A stretch of 64,000 nucleotides of DNA from Symsagittifera roscoffensis. Taxonomy: Eukaryota > Xenacoelomorpha > Acoela > Convolutidae. The first letter of the stretch is position 1. Each line of letters opens with the position of its first letter. This document shows positions 32,377-41,023 of this stretch, piece after piece. A program made the translations under genes and the position numbers. The notes under the pieces were generated by a model. That model had not been told where the DNA came from and made no database searches. It worked only from the letters and a program-made list of their open reading frames with translations. Where the stretch lies: NCBI RefSeq assembly GCF_963678635.1, contig NW_026971345.1, forward strand, positions 1 to 64,000, read 5' to 3'.

Positions 32377-33016
32377 TCAAACGTTGGATGTTGCGTTTTC
32401 TTGTTCTGGCTGGGAAGTTCGATTCAATTGAACTTTTGCTCCATCATGGAAAAGCTCAAGGTTTCTTATTTTCTTTTTTTCACGTGGTACGCCTTTTTCA
32501 AGCTTTTCCCTACGTCGTTTCAGGCAGAGGTTTTCTTTGATAGAATATTCTTTATATAAGGCACGTGACAGAAATATATTCGTTTCTTTCATTTCGTCTC
32601 TTTTTTCAGTACTTTTCTTGTACAGTATCTTGTTCTTTATGATGCTTTTGATGCCCTTGAGACCTTCTGGTCTTAAGTGAATTTCGTCACTGCCTAGATG
32701 GTAGGTACTGTAAATCTTCTCACACATGCCTCTATACTTCCAATTTCCCTTCTTTTTAGTTCAATTGCAATATCTTCTTCAGGGACCGTGGAGGGCCCTC
32801 TTCCGTCAAAAGCGCCGTTTCGCCCTTGAGCAAAACAATGGTATTGTATTTGTCCTTCGGAGGTAAGTAGCCTCTCTCTGACCGCAGCGATACGGGCTCC
32901 AGATAATGACAAGATGTTTGTGTTTGGGAATTCAAGTGTCGCGCCTGCGAATCTGCTATCAGAAGGTTCTTTGACGAAGATGTTTTATCTCCTCGTTGAC
33001 ATTTAGAGCGAGGCAA
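32377..33016 (-). pseudogene. LINE-alpha ORF1 SGNH/GDSL esterase domain
   Basis: Block I: NLLIADSQARHL (G-D-S replaced by A-D-S). Block III region: TIVLL.G.NGAF (better preserved in the duplicate at 35,154-35,474 as LLIGRNGAF, so G-x-N is kept). Block V: SDEIHLRPEGLKG with D-x-x-H. These are the blocks of SGNH hydrolases, known from ORF1 of CR1-type LINEs, where they are thought to act on lipids or membranes or to be structural. Frames are shifted by small indels (four extra bases at about 32,875 relative to the duplicate), so this copy is broken while the duplicate keeps one frame across blocks I-III. Confidence 0.75.
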
Positions 33017-33790
33017 CCATTGCTACCTCGAGAAATTCAAATTTATCTAAAACTATTTATCTCAGTGTTTGGAGTCGTTCGGATGCTTTCTACTAGTAAT
33101 CGAGTAACTCACTTCTGAAGAGCTTCCTGTTGCTTGAGCATTCCAAATTTTGGCCGATTAGCTGCTAGTGGGATTGTTTGCTGTTGTACCGCTGCATGTT
33201 GTGGAGCCAATTGGTCTTTGCCTTGCAAAAGTTTCCTAAAAGTTTACTTCGGCTTTTCTTTTCATATCCCTGGAGTTCGTTCTGCCGTTTCGAAGTCAGT
33301 TTCAGAATTCATGAGATCATCAAGACTGTCAATTAAGGTTCGAAAGCATTTTTACATCATGGCATCGATTTCGTCAAGAGTCCGAGAGCCTGTTCTTGTT
33401 CGCTCCGGAGAAGCTTTACGTCTTTTCTTATTTGCTGCTCCCTCAGTTTGGCTTGAGGAGTCGATCTTGTAAAATTTTTTGTCAATCAATCAGCCGTTCT
33501 CTCAATCATCCTTTTTTCGTTTCGACCGGTCTCTTGCTTGGTCCCAAGCCTTTTTTTCTCTCAAACTCTCTCGTTCTATCTGAACTGCATTTTCTAGTTC
33601 ACTCACTTTTTTTGCTCTCTTGTTCACCCTTCTTGTTCATTGCAGGAAGCCTCACTAAAGCATCTTTAGCTGTCGAAGCCTCATCCACTGATGTCTTCAA
33701 TGCGTTATCCACTGATATCCGATCAATAACCCTCAAAGCATAATCTAAAAGCCTAATCCTTGCCTCATTAACTGATATTCACAGCGATAC
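33017..33790 (-). pseudogene. LINE-alpha ORF1 N-terminal coiled-coil/basic region
   Basis: Minus-strand stretches such as ALRVIDRISVDNALKTSVDE, LPAMNKKGEQESKKSE and TPQAKLREQQIRKDVK form a Lys/Arg/Glu-rich, probably coiled-coil region ahead of the esterase domain, interrupted by several stops. The plus-strand ORFs over the same interval (33,134-33,743) are Ser/Phe-rich antisense shadows. The exact 5' end of LINE-alpha is unclear; 33,791-34,024 shows no coding and may be the 5' UTR. Confidence 0.6.
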
Positions 33791-34024
33791 CTTTTTGATT
33801 ACACTCAGGATTAAACAGGGTGGACCTACAGTCTGGAAGACTAGCTGTATTTCTGATCCCAACTACAATCAGCTGAGTTCATTTCAATTTATTTGTCTTT
33901 ATATACATTTTTCTATCTCTACTTCTCTATTACCCCATCATCAAACGGATCTTCAAAACACGTGGTACGAAGCGAAGATCAGCTGGAGAGAGATGCGAGG
34001 CGAAAAGACTAAAATACTAAACAG

Positions 34025-34140
34025 GTAGGCGTGCTTATCGAGTCTCTGGCTCTGAGCCCCTCCGTATAAGTACTGAAGTTGTTTTTAGATTTAATCTTTA
34101 GATAGGTGCGCTTATTGAGTCTCTGGCTCTGAGCCCCTCC
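34025..34140 (+). promoter_or_regulatory. LINE-beta 5' UTR with two ~37-bp repeats
   Basis: The block ending GAGTCTCTGGCTCTGAGCCC occurs at 34,025-34,063 and again at 34,104-34,140, directly before the ORF1 ATG at 34,144. It is duplicated at 36,487-36,525 and 36,566-36,602. Repeated 5' monomers just upstream of ORF1 are typical internal promoter units of LINEs. That they act as a promoter is inference. Confidence 0.5.
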
Positions 34141-34143
34141 AAG

Positions 34144-35003
34144 ATGTCTAAACATAACACTCGAAATCGAGTCAAATCAATCTCTGATTCATGCTTCACC
34201 TGTGATGAGAAAATCCTGAAAAATGAAAATTCATTCGACTGCTTCGTCTGAGGCTGTCGAATGCATCTGACTGAAAATTGTACTGGCCTGAGTGAAGCGG
34301 CTGTCAATGGAGTACTGGCTATCGGAAAAAATGCCTTACTTCTTTGTAACAAGTGTATCGAAGAGAAGCGCCACGAAAAGCTAGCCTAATCTGCCCATGC
34401 GAACACGGTCTCAAATGAACACCAAGAAAGTCAGATGAGAAACCTTGAAACCGAAATGACTGACCTCAAAAAAACTGTGTCCGAAATCAAAACGCTTCTC
34501 ACAAGGAAACCGCCCGATTCCGGGCAACCAGCCCAAAATAGTCCGATTACCAAATCACAAGAACAAATGCCGAAACCTCCCGAAGAACTCGATGGAATTC
34601 ATGTACGGGTATCCCAGAATCAACGGAAAAAGAAGCAAAAGTACGCAAAGAACACGACCTTGCAGAAGTTCAAAAACTACTAACCCATATGGAAGTCAAT
34701 GCTATTATAGGCGAAGTCATAAGACTTGGCCGATATGAAGAGAAGAAACCGAGAACTATCCTATTAAAAGTTCCAAATGCATATCAACGTCGAATGGTAC
34801 TGCTATCGGCGAGAAAGCTGAAAACTTTCAGTCAACCAATCTTTCTCAGCAAACAACTGACAAAGGAAGAAGCTGATCTTGAAAACTTAGCTCTTGTGAG
34901 ACGACGAGAACTGATAAATGAAGGCACCGATCCGAAAAATCTGCGTGTTCGTGACGCAACCCTGTTCATTCGACAGGGCGCAAAGTGGACAAAAGAGAAG
35001 CTT
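34144..35003 (+). pseudogene. LINE-beta ORF1, truncated duplicate copy
   Basis: The ATG at 34,144 opens MSKHNTRNRVKSISDSCFTC. A zinc-finger pattern follows: CFTC, DCF then TGA, CRMHLTENC, and LLCNKC (PHD-like Cys4-His-Cys3 layout; the TGA probably replaces a Cys codon), then a TAA, then a coiled-coil (MRNLETEMTDLKKTVSEIK), a Pro/Gln linker, a frameshift at about 34,683 and an RRM/ORF1-CTD-like part (RTILLKVPNAYQRRMVLLSA) to 35,003, where the duplication junction cuts it off. The same stops occur in copy 2, so they predate the duplication. Confidence 0.75.
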
Positions 35004-35153
35004 GTACAGTATTTTGTTCTTTATGATGCTTTTGATGCCCTTGAGACCTTGTACAGTATCTTGTTCTTTACAAGATCTTGTACAGTATCTTGTTCTTTAT
35101 GATGCTTTTGATGCCCTTGAGACCTTCTGGTCTTAAGTGAATTTTGTCACTGC

Positions 35154-36250
35154 CTAGATGGTAGGTACTGTAAATCTTCTCACACATGCCTCTATACTTC
35201 CAATTTCCCTTCTTTTTAGTTCAATTGCAATATCTTCTTCAGGGACCGTGGAGGGCCCTCTTCCGTCAAAAGCGCCGTTTCGCCCAATGAGCAAAACAAT
35301 GGTATTGTATTTGTCCTTCGGAGGTAAGTAGCCTCTGACCGCAGCGATACGGGCTCCAGATAATGACAAGATGTTTGTGTTTGGGAATTCCAAGTGTCGC
35401 GCCTGCGAATCTGCTATCAGAAGGTTCTTTGACGAAGATGTTTTATCTCCTCGTTGACATTTAGAGCGAGGCAACCATTGCTACCTCGAGAAATTCAAAT
35501 TTATCTAAAACTATTTATCTCAGTGCTTGGAGTCGTTCGGATGCTTTCTACTAGTAATTGAGTAACTCACTTCTGTTGCTTGAGCTTCCTGTTGCTTGAG
35601 CATTCCAAATTTTGGCCGATTAGCTGCTAGTGGGATTGTTTGCTGTTGTACCGCTGCATGTTGTGGAGCCAATTGGTCTTTGCCTTGCAAAAGTTTCCTA
35701 AAAGTTTACTTCGGCTTTTCTTTTCATATCCCTGGAGTTCGTTCTGCCGTTTCGAAGTCAGTTTCAGAATTCATGAGATCATCAAGACTGTCAATTAAGG
35801 TTCGAAAGCATTTTTACATCATGGCATCGATTTCGTCAAGAGTCCGAGAGCCTGTTCTTGTTCGCTCCGGAGAAGCTTTACGTCTTTTCTTATTTGCTGC
35901 TCCCTCAGTTTGGCTTGAGGAGTCGATCTTGTAAAATTTTTTGTCAATCAATCAGCCGTTCTCTCAATCATCCTTTTTTCGTTTCGACCGGTCTCTTGCT
36001 TGGTCCCAAGCCTTTTTTTCTCTCAAACTCTCTCGTTCTATCTGAACTGCATTTTCTAGTTCACTCACTTTTTTTGCTCTCTTGTTCACCCTTCTTGTTC
36101 ATTGCAGGAAGCCTCACTAAAGCATCTTTAGCTGTCGAAGCCTCATCCACTGATGTCTTCAATGCGTTATCCACTGATATCCGATCAATAACCCTCAAAG
36201 CATAATCTAAAAGCCTAATCCTTGCCTCATTAACTGGTATTCACAGCGAT
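35154..36250 (-). pseudogene. LINE-alpha 5' fragment, duplicate copy (ORF1 with SGNH domain)
   Basis: Duplicate of 32,694-33,790. The 106-codon frame 35,154-35,474 keeps blocks I-III of the esterase in one frame: LLIADSQARHL, ILSLSGARIAAV, YNTIVLLIGRNGAF. It is therefore closer to the ancestral protein than the copy attached to the full LINE. No endonuclease or RT follows; beyond 35,100 the sequence is the junction. The upstream coiled-coil part is present but stop-ridden. Confidence 0.75.
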
Positions 36251-36605
36251 ACCTTTTTGATTACACTCAGGATTAAACAGGGTGGACCTACAGTCTGGAA
36301 GACTAGCTGTATTTCTCATCCCAACTACAATCAGCTGAGTTCATTTCAATTTATTTGTCTTTATATACATTTTTCTATCTCTACTTCTCTATTACCCCAT
36401 CATCAAACGGATCTTCAAAACACGTGGTACGAAGCGAAGATCAGCTGGAGAGAGATGCGAGGCGAAAAGACTAAAATACTAAACAGGTAGGCGTGCTTAT
36501 CGAGTCTCTGGCTCTGAGCCCCTCCGTATAAGTACTGAAGTTGTTTTTAGATTTAATCTTTAGATAGGTGCGCTTATTGAGTCTCTGGCTCTGAGCCCCT
36601 CCAAG

Positions 36606-37483
36606 ATGTCTAAACATAACACTCGAAATCGAGTCAAATCAATCTCTGATTCATGCTTCACCTGTGATGAGAAAATCCTGAAAAATGAAAGTTCATTCGA
36701 CTGCTTCGTCTGAGGCTGTCGAATGCATCTGACTAAAAATTGTACTGGCCTGAGTGAAGCGGCTGTCAATGGAGTACTGGCTATCGGAAAAAATGCCTTA
36801 CTTCTTTGTAACAAGTGTATCGAAGAGAAGCGCCACGAAAAGCTAGCCTAATCTGCCCATGCGAACACGGTCTCAAATGAACACCAAGAAAGTCAGATGA
36901 GAAACCTTGAAACCGAAATGACTGACCTCAAAAAAACTGTGTCCGAAATCAAAACGCTTCTCACAAGGAAACCGCCCGATTCCGGGCAACCAGCCCAAAA
37001 TAGTCCGATTACCAAATCACAAGAACAAATGCCGAAACCTCCCGAAGAACTCGATGGAATTCATGTACGGGTATCCCAGAATCAACGGAAAAAGAAGCAA
37101 AAGTACGCAAAGAACACGACCTTGCAGAAGTTCAAAAACTACTAACCCATATGGAAGTCAATGCTATTATAGGCGAAGTCATAAGACTTGGCCGATATGA
37201 AGAGAAGAAACCGAGAACTATCCTATTAAAAGTTCCAAATGCATATCAACGTCGAATGGTACTGCTATCGGCGAGAAAGCTGAAAACTTTCAGTCAACCA
37301 ATCTTTCTCAGCAAACAACTGACAAAGGAAGAAGCTGATCTTGAAAACTTAGCTCTTGTGAGACGACGAGAACTGATAAATGAAGGCACCGATCCGAAAA
37401 ATCTGCGTGTTCGTGACGCAACCCTGTTCATTCGACAGGGCGCAAAGTGGACAAAAGAGAAGCTTCCCATGGCGGACGAATGA
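36606..37483 (+). pseudogene. LINE-beta ORF1: PHD-like zinc finger, coiled coil, RRM-like domain
   Basis: Same architecture as 34,144-35,003 but complete at the 3' end. The zinc finger runs from about codon 17 to 75 with CFTC, CRMH and CNKC; a TGA sits at the expected second Cys pair and a TAA follows the finger. The coiled coil covers 36,897-36,960. After a frameshift at about 37,145 the frame 37,151-37,483 (110 codons) holds the basic RRM/CTD-like part (GEVIRLGRYEEKKPRTI..., QLTKEEADLENLALVRRR) and closes AKWTKEKLPMADE before a TGA. ORF1 proteins of this type bind the LINE RNA. Confidence 0.75.
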
Positions 37484-37499
37484 CTAGCAGCTTTCATAA

Positions 37500-38992
37500 A
37501 TATACTAATTTACATTGTGAGACGTACAGTTGAATACCAACGCCGAACATATTTCTCCAATGTCGTTCAAGTGAAAAATATTTATCAAATCATCTGCCTA
37601 ACAGAAACGTGGCTCACAGAGAGCATTAGCGATATAGGTCTGTTTCTAACCAACTATGCGATACATCGAAAAGACAGACTATCTGATAAAGGGTTGACGA
37701 AGCATGGCGGTGTACTGATAGCAGTAAGCAAAAACATTCCAAGCTCTCAAATTGACTCAATTTTTCAAGACTGTGTGATAATTCGTATATGCTTAAATAA
37801 AACATTCATAATATGTTTTCTTTACAGCGCCCCGTCAAACAGTGCGTACACATGGACTCTTCCGGACATGGTTGAGCTCCTAAAGTTCATTAGGCGAAAA
37901 CAGTTCAAATACAGTGCTGTTTGCTCATATATAGCTGGAGACATCAATCTTTCATCTACACACTGGCCCTTAATGACGTCAACATCTCTCTTCGAGCAAA
38001 CAATCCTCAATGAACTATGTGAATCAAATTTTCAGCAACTCATAAGAACTCAGGACGGAAGGTCACTGGATGTTCTCATATGCAATAAACCCCAGTATGT
38101 GACAAGCATAGTCATTGGTAACCATTTGAGAAGTCTCTTCAATTCTGATCACAAACCTTATCTAGCTAAAGTCTCGTTTGACATCCGACCTGTACATATC
38201 TCTTCACCGTCTCCCAAACAAAAGCTAGACTTCGGTATATTTGCATACATGAAAGCTAACTGGAAAGAAATTAATGAGTTCATTCTCCAACATCCCTTCC
38301 AACCATACTGCATGAGCAACGTGGACTTGATGGTGGAACTTTGGTATAAGTGGCAACACGAAATATTAAAGGATCTTCTTCCAATAACTACGAAACATAG
38401 GTCCAAACTGGCTCCATGGGTAAGTGGCAACTCTTCAAACCTCATCAAGAAGTTAAACACACTTCAATTGAAACAACAACGGCAGCCCACGCCGTCAAAC
38501 AAAATCAAAATCGAATGTCTACAATTTGAGCTCACCCTGTCGCTTCAAAATGACCAGCATCTACATGAGATGACGCTCTTCAAGGAAGGCAAATTCAGCG
38601 ACATACAGAGATACTTGAAGTCGATCACCAAGTCGAACACTATCCCTACCGAAATTTTTTTGGATCAAAGAACTGCCAATACAGATATTGAAAAAGTAAT
38701 GTTATTCAACGAATACTTTCAATCAGTGTTCACTCAAAACACCTACTATACGAAAATAGGCGAACGAAATAGCACCCTACTAAATCAGATTCACTTTACG
38801 ACCGATGAAATAGAAAACGCTCTGCAACTACTGGACGTAAATAAAGCCAAAGGAACGGATAAGATCGGGAACTTACTTCTGAAGAGTCTCTCCAAGTCAT
38901 TGCCGAAATCACTGCACTTAATGCTTAACCTCATCCCAAATAAAGCCCGATTTCGGAAAAATGGAATGTCAATGAAATTGCACCAATACTGA
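37500..38992 (+). pseudogene. LINE-beta ORF2 N-terminal part: APE-type endonuclease and EN-RT linker
   Basis: A 491-codon frame from 37,517. Endonuclease blocks: IICLTETWLTESI (catalytic Glu), KHGGVLIAVSKN, YIAGDINLSSTHW (D-x-N) and FNSDHKPYL (SDH). A long helical linker follows, and the start of RT with AKGTDKIGNLLLKSLSKSLP (the usual GPD.I...LK block). The N-A-R-S-type start seems damaged; the region just before the ATG is in frame but weak. The frame ends at a TGA at 38,990, only 24 nt before the next RT frame, so a small lesion separates them. Confidence 0.85.
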
Positions 38993-39016
38993 GATAAAGA
39001 CGGAGATAAACAAGAT

Positions 39017-39547
39017 TTGAGTAATTACAGGCCTATCAGCCTGCTTTCAACAGTTTCAAAACTGCTAGAGAAACTGATTTTCGAGAAGCTGACTCCAATT
39101 GTTTACCCAATTCTGGCATCAGCCCAACATGGTTTCAGACCCAAACGGTCGACTTTAACGAACCTTATAGAATATCTGCATGAAATCTATAGCTGCTTAG
39201 AGTCTGAAAACTGCTCCTATCTGAATATCTTCTTTATAGACTTCGAGAAAGCGTTTGACAAAGTCACGCATGAGCTTCTCATACAAAAGTTGGCTGCTCT
39301 GGGGATTGGTGGAAACTGTTTGAATCTGTTAAGAAGCTACCTCTCTAAACGGAAGCAAACTGTGAGACTAAATGACACTGTTTCAGATGAATTAGAAGTA
39401 TTCAGTGGCGTACCACAAGGCTCCATCCTCGGACCGCTCTTCTTCTTGGTTTTCATAAACGATCTTCCATCATGTGTCATGTCCAAATCGTTCGGTTTTG
39501 CTGATGACTACAAAACTGTAGGCGACAACCCTTTAACACTGAATTAG
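39017..39547 (+). pseudogene. LINE-beta reverse transcriptase core
   Basis: 176 codons with SNYRPISLLSTVSKLLEKL, AQHGFRPKRSTLTNL (GFR...ST block), IFFIDFEKAFDKVTH (motif A), SGVPQGSILGPLFFLVFINDLP (motif B) and FGFADDYKTVG (motif C with both catalytic Asp). The core active site is complete. Translation ends at a TAG at 39,545; the true continuation is one base out of frame and lies beyond the MITE at 40,150, where RWCDENF-type sequence resumes. Its intact motifs make it the better preserved of the two LINE RTs. Confidence 0.9.
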
Positions 39548-39563
39548 AAAACTGTGGCGGTGG

Positions 39564-40141
39564 CAGGGATTTCAATACAATATCAATATATTGAGCTCAA
39601 TATCAATATCTTCCATTCAGTATCAATATCAATATCAAATAGGATGAAATTTCAATATCAATATCAATATCAATATCTAAAAGCTCAATATCTCAATATT
39701 ATCACTATTTTAAGATACCAGAAACCAAATTCAATATTGAATTTCGAAATATTTAATTAAATTTGTTTAGTTTTTTTTTGCAATGTAATTGTTTTTTGTT
39801 TAATTTGTTTAATTTTAATGCTTGAGTGAGTTGAGTTGACTGTTTGACTGTTTGACTTAGTCAGTCCATTGAGTTATCTTGAATTTCTTTTGGTTTTTTT
39901 ACAGAAATGCCTGATAATGTTGTTGAATGACATTTCAGAAACTTTTTATCACCATTTGTTTTATGTGTATGTGTTAAAACGTCACGTTTCAAGCAATGAT
40001 ACAAAATCCGTTTTTCTCAATATCTACAAAAAATTCAATATCAATATCAATATCTAGCCTTCAATATCTCAATATTAAAAATTCAATTTTGACATCGTCT
40101 CAATATTCAATATCTGATCATTCAATATGTTGCAATCCCTG
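39564..40141. mobile_element. hAT-type MITE (578 bp) inserted in LINE-beta ORF2
   Basis: The 8-bp target duplication GGCGGTGG is at 39,556-39,563 and 40,142-40,149. Terminal inverted repeats are CAGGGATTTCAA (left) and CAGGGATTGCAA (reverse complement of the right end), 11 of 12 matching. An 8-bp duplication with CAGGG ends is the hAT superfamily signature. The interior has no transposase frame; it is built largely from AATATC/CAATAT runs at both ends (39,570-39,700 and 40,010-40,130), as subterminal repeats bound by hAT transposases often are. Removing it restores continuity of LINE-beta apart from one base of frame. Confidence 0.85.
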
Positions 40142-40149
40142 GGCGGTGG

Positions 40150-40921
40150 TGTGACGAAAATTTCATGTCAGGTAACTTAGGAAAAAGTAAAGTGCTCTGC
40201 ATTAAAGGTACAGCTCTTATTGCACTGCCAAACCATGAATTTGAAACAACCGAATGTATGAAAGATCTGGGAATTCTCGTAAATGACACACTCTCGTGGA
40301 CTCTGCATGCAAAGAAAAGGACCGAAAAAGCCTTGAACGCTCTCTTCATCCTAAAACGGAATCTTTCAAAAGCGACGTTTTGGACCAGAAAGAACGCATA
40401 TATCTGTTATGTTGTGCCAATTTTAAACTACGGATCAGCCCTTTGGAAACCATCAAAAGGCGACTTAGGTACTCTTGAAAGTATCCAGCGAAAAGCAGTA
40501 TCATGGATCTCCATCACAAACAACATGTCCTATAGGGATAAGCTCGTGAAACTCGATATCCTTTCAATCTCCTTATATCAAGAACTTCATGTTATTCTCT
40601 TGTTTGCCAAAATACTAACCGGAAAAGTTGACATGAAGTCAAGTAACCATCACAGACATCGGTACTCGAAGAACACAAGCAACACGAAATTTGAAGAAGT
40701 GTGAATCCGATTACTGGTGTCGAGCTTGCCGTCTGGCCAACCTTTTTAACGATTACTTCAAATTTGACATAATCTTTGATCCAGGATGCAAAATTAAACT
40801 GCTGGAAGTTTATACGAAGTTGTTCAAAACCCGCTACAACGAATCAGATTCATGCACTTGGCGGATATTATGTGGCTGCAACAACTGTAGAGATTTGAAG
40901 AAACTAAACTTTAACAACTGA
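40150..40921 (+). pseudogene. LINE-beta ORF2 C-terminal part (RT thumb and Cys motif)
   Basis: Starts at the MITE's right flank. The frame 40,165-40,704 shows LGKSKVLCIKGTA, MKDLGILVNDTLSWTLHAKK (L-G-I..D..LSW..H block) and YVVPILNYGSALW (YG..LW block). After a small frameshift the frame 40,691-40,921 ends SCTWRILCGCNNCRDLKK, a Cys cluster parallel to the CTWQICCDCTTC end of LINE-alpha, which indicates that the two LINEs are related. The stop is at 40,919-40,921. Confidence 0.8.
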
Positions 40922-40988
40922 AACACGAACGTTGAACCTCCCAATCACTGGGTTTTATGCGAACCCTTGGATTAGTCCTAAATCCTTT

Positions 40989-41023
40989 GTTATTATTATT
41001 ATTATTATTATTATGATTATTAT
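40989..41023 (+). repeat. (TTA)n microsatellite, 3' tail of LINE-beta
   Basis: Eleven or so ATT/TTA units with one interruption (ATG), lying about 68 nt after the ORF2 stop. It marks the 3' end of LINE-beta as the (AAC)n tract does for LINE-alpha. Confidence 0.8.

Larger units (their letters stand above)
29500..33790 (-). mobile_element. Non-LTR retrotransposon LINE-alpha (CR1/L2-like), near full length, degenerate
   Basis: Minus strand, 5' to 3': coiled-coil/basic ORF1 start (about 33,790-33,017), SGNH esterase domain (33,016-32,377), endonuclease (32,360-31,439), reverse transcriptase (31,194-30,430), C-terminal Cys motif (29,604), about 50 nt of 3' UTR and an (AAC)n tail. ORF1 with an esterase domain plus an APE-type endonuclease points to the CR1/L2/Rex1 group. 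Several in-frame stops, frameshifts and an altered catalytic Asp show that it is inactive. Its 5' third is duplicated at 35,079-36,250. Confidence 0.85.
32619..37465. repeat. 2.46-kb tandem duplication of the divergent 5' ends of two LINEs
   Basis: Copy 1 about 32,619-35,003 and copy 2 about 35,079-37,465, offset 2,460-2,462, nearly identical (differences include small indels at 32,826, 32,875, 32,935 and 33,117 and a handful of substitutions). Each copy holds the 5' third of LINE-alpha (minus) and the 5' end of LINE-beta (plus). At the junction (35,001-35,100) LINE-beta sequence AGAAGCTT runs into CTTGTACAGTAT of LINE-alpha with short overlapping identity, and a block starting GTACAGTATCTTGTTC is reiterated three times. 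This suggests microhomology-mediated or replication-slippage duplication. Confidence 0.9.
36487..41023 (+). mobile_element. Non-LTR retrotransposon LINE-beta, full length, degenerate, split by a MITE
   Basis: Plus strand: 5' repeats, ORF1 with PHD-like finger and RRM-like part (36,606-37,483), ORF2 with APE endonuclease (about 37,500-38,250), RT (about 38,790-39,547, continuing 40,150-40,704), a C-terminal CTWRILCGCNNC motif, about 68 nt of 3' UTR and a (TTA)n tail. It lies head to head with LINE-alpha. A 578-bp hAT-type MITE sits inside ORF2 just after the RT active site. Stops and frameshifts elsewhere show that the element was probably inactive in any case. Confidence 0.85.

Noticed and set aside
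33134-34028. Plus-strand ORFs identical in both LINE duplicates (33,134-33,472 and 35,596-35,934, and others)
   Set aside because: Identity reflects recent duplication. They lie antisense to the coiled-coil ORF1 of LINE-alpha and have shadow-like composition.
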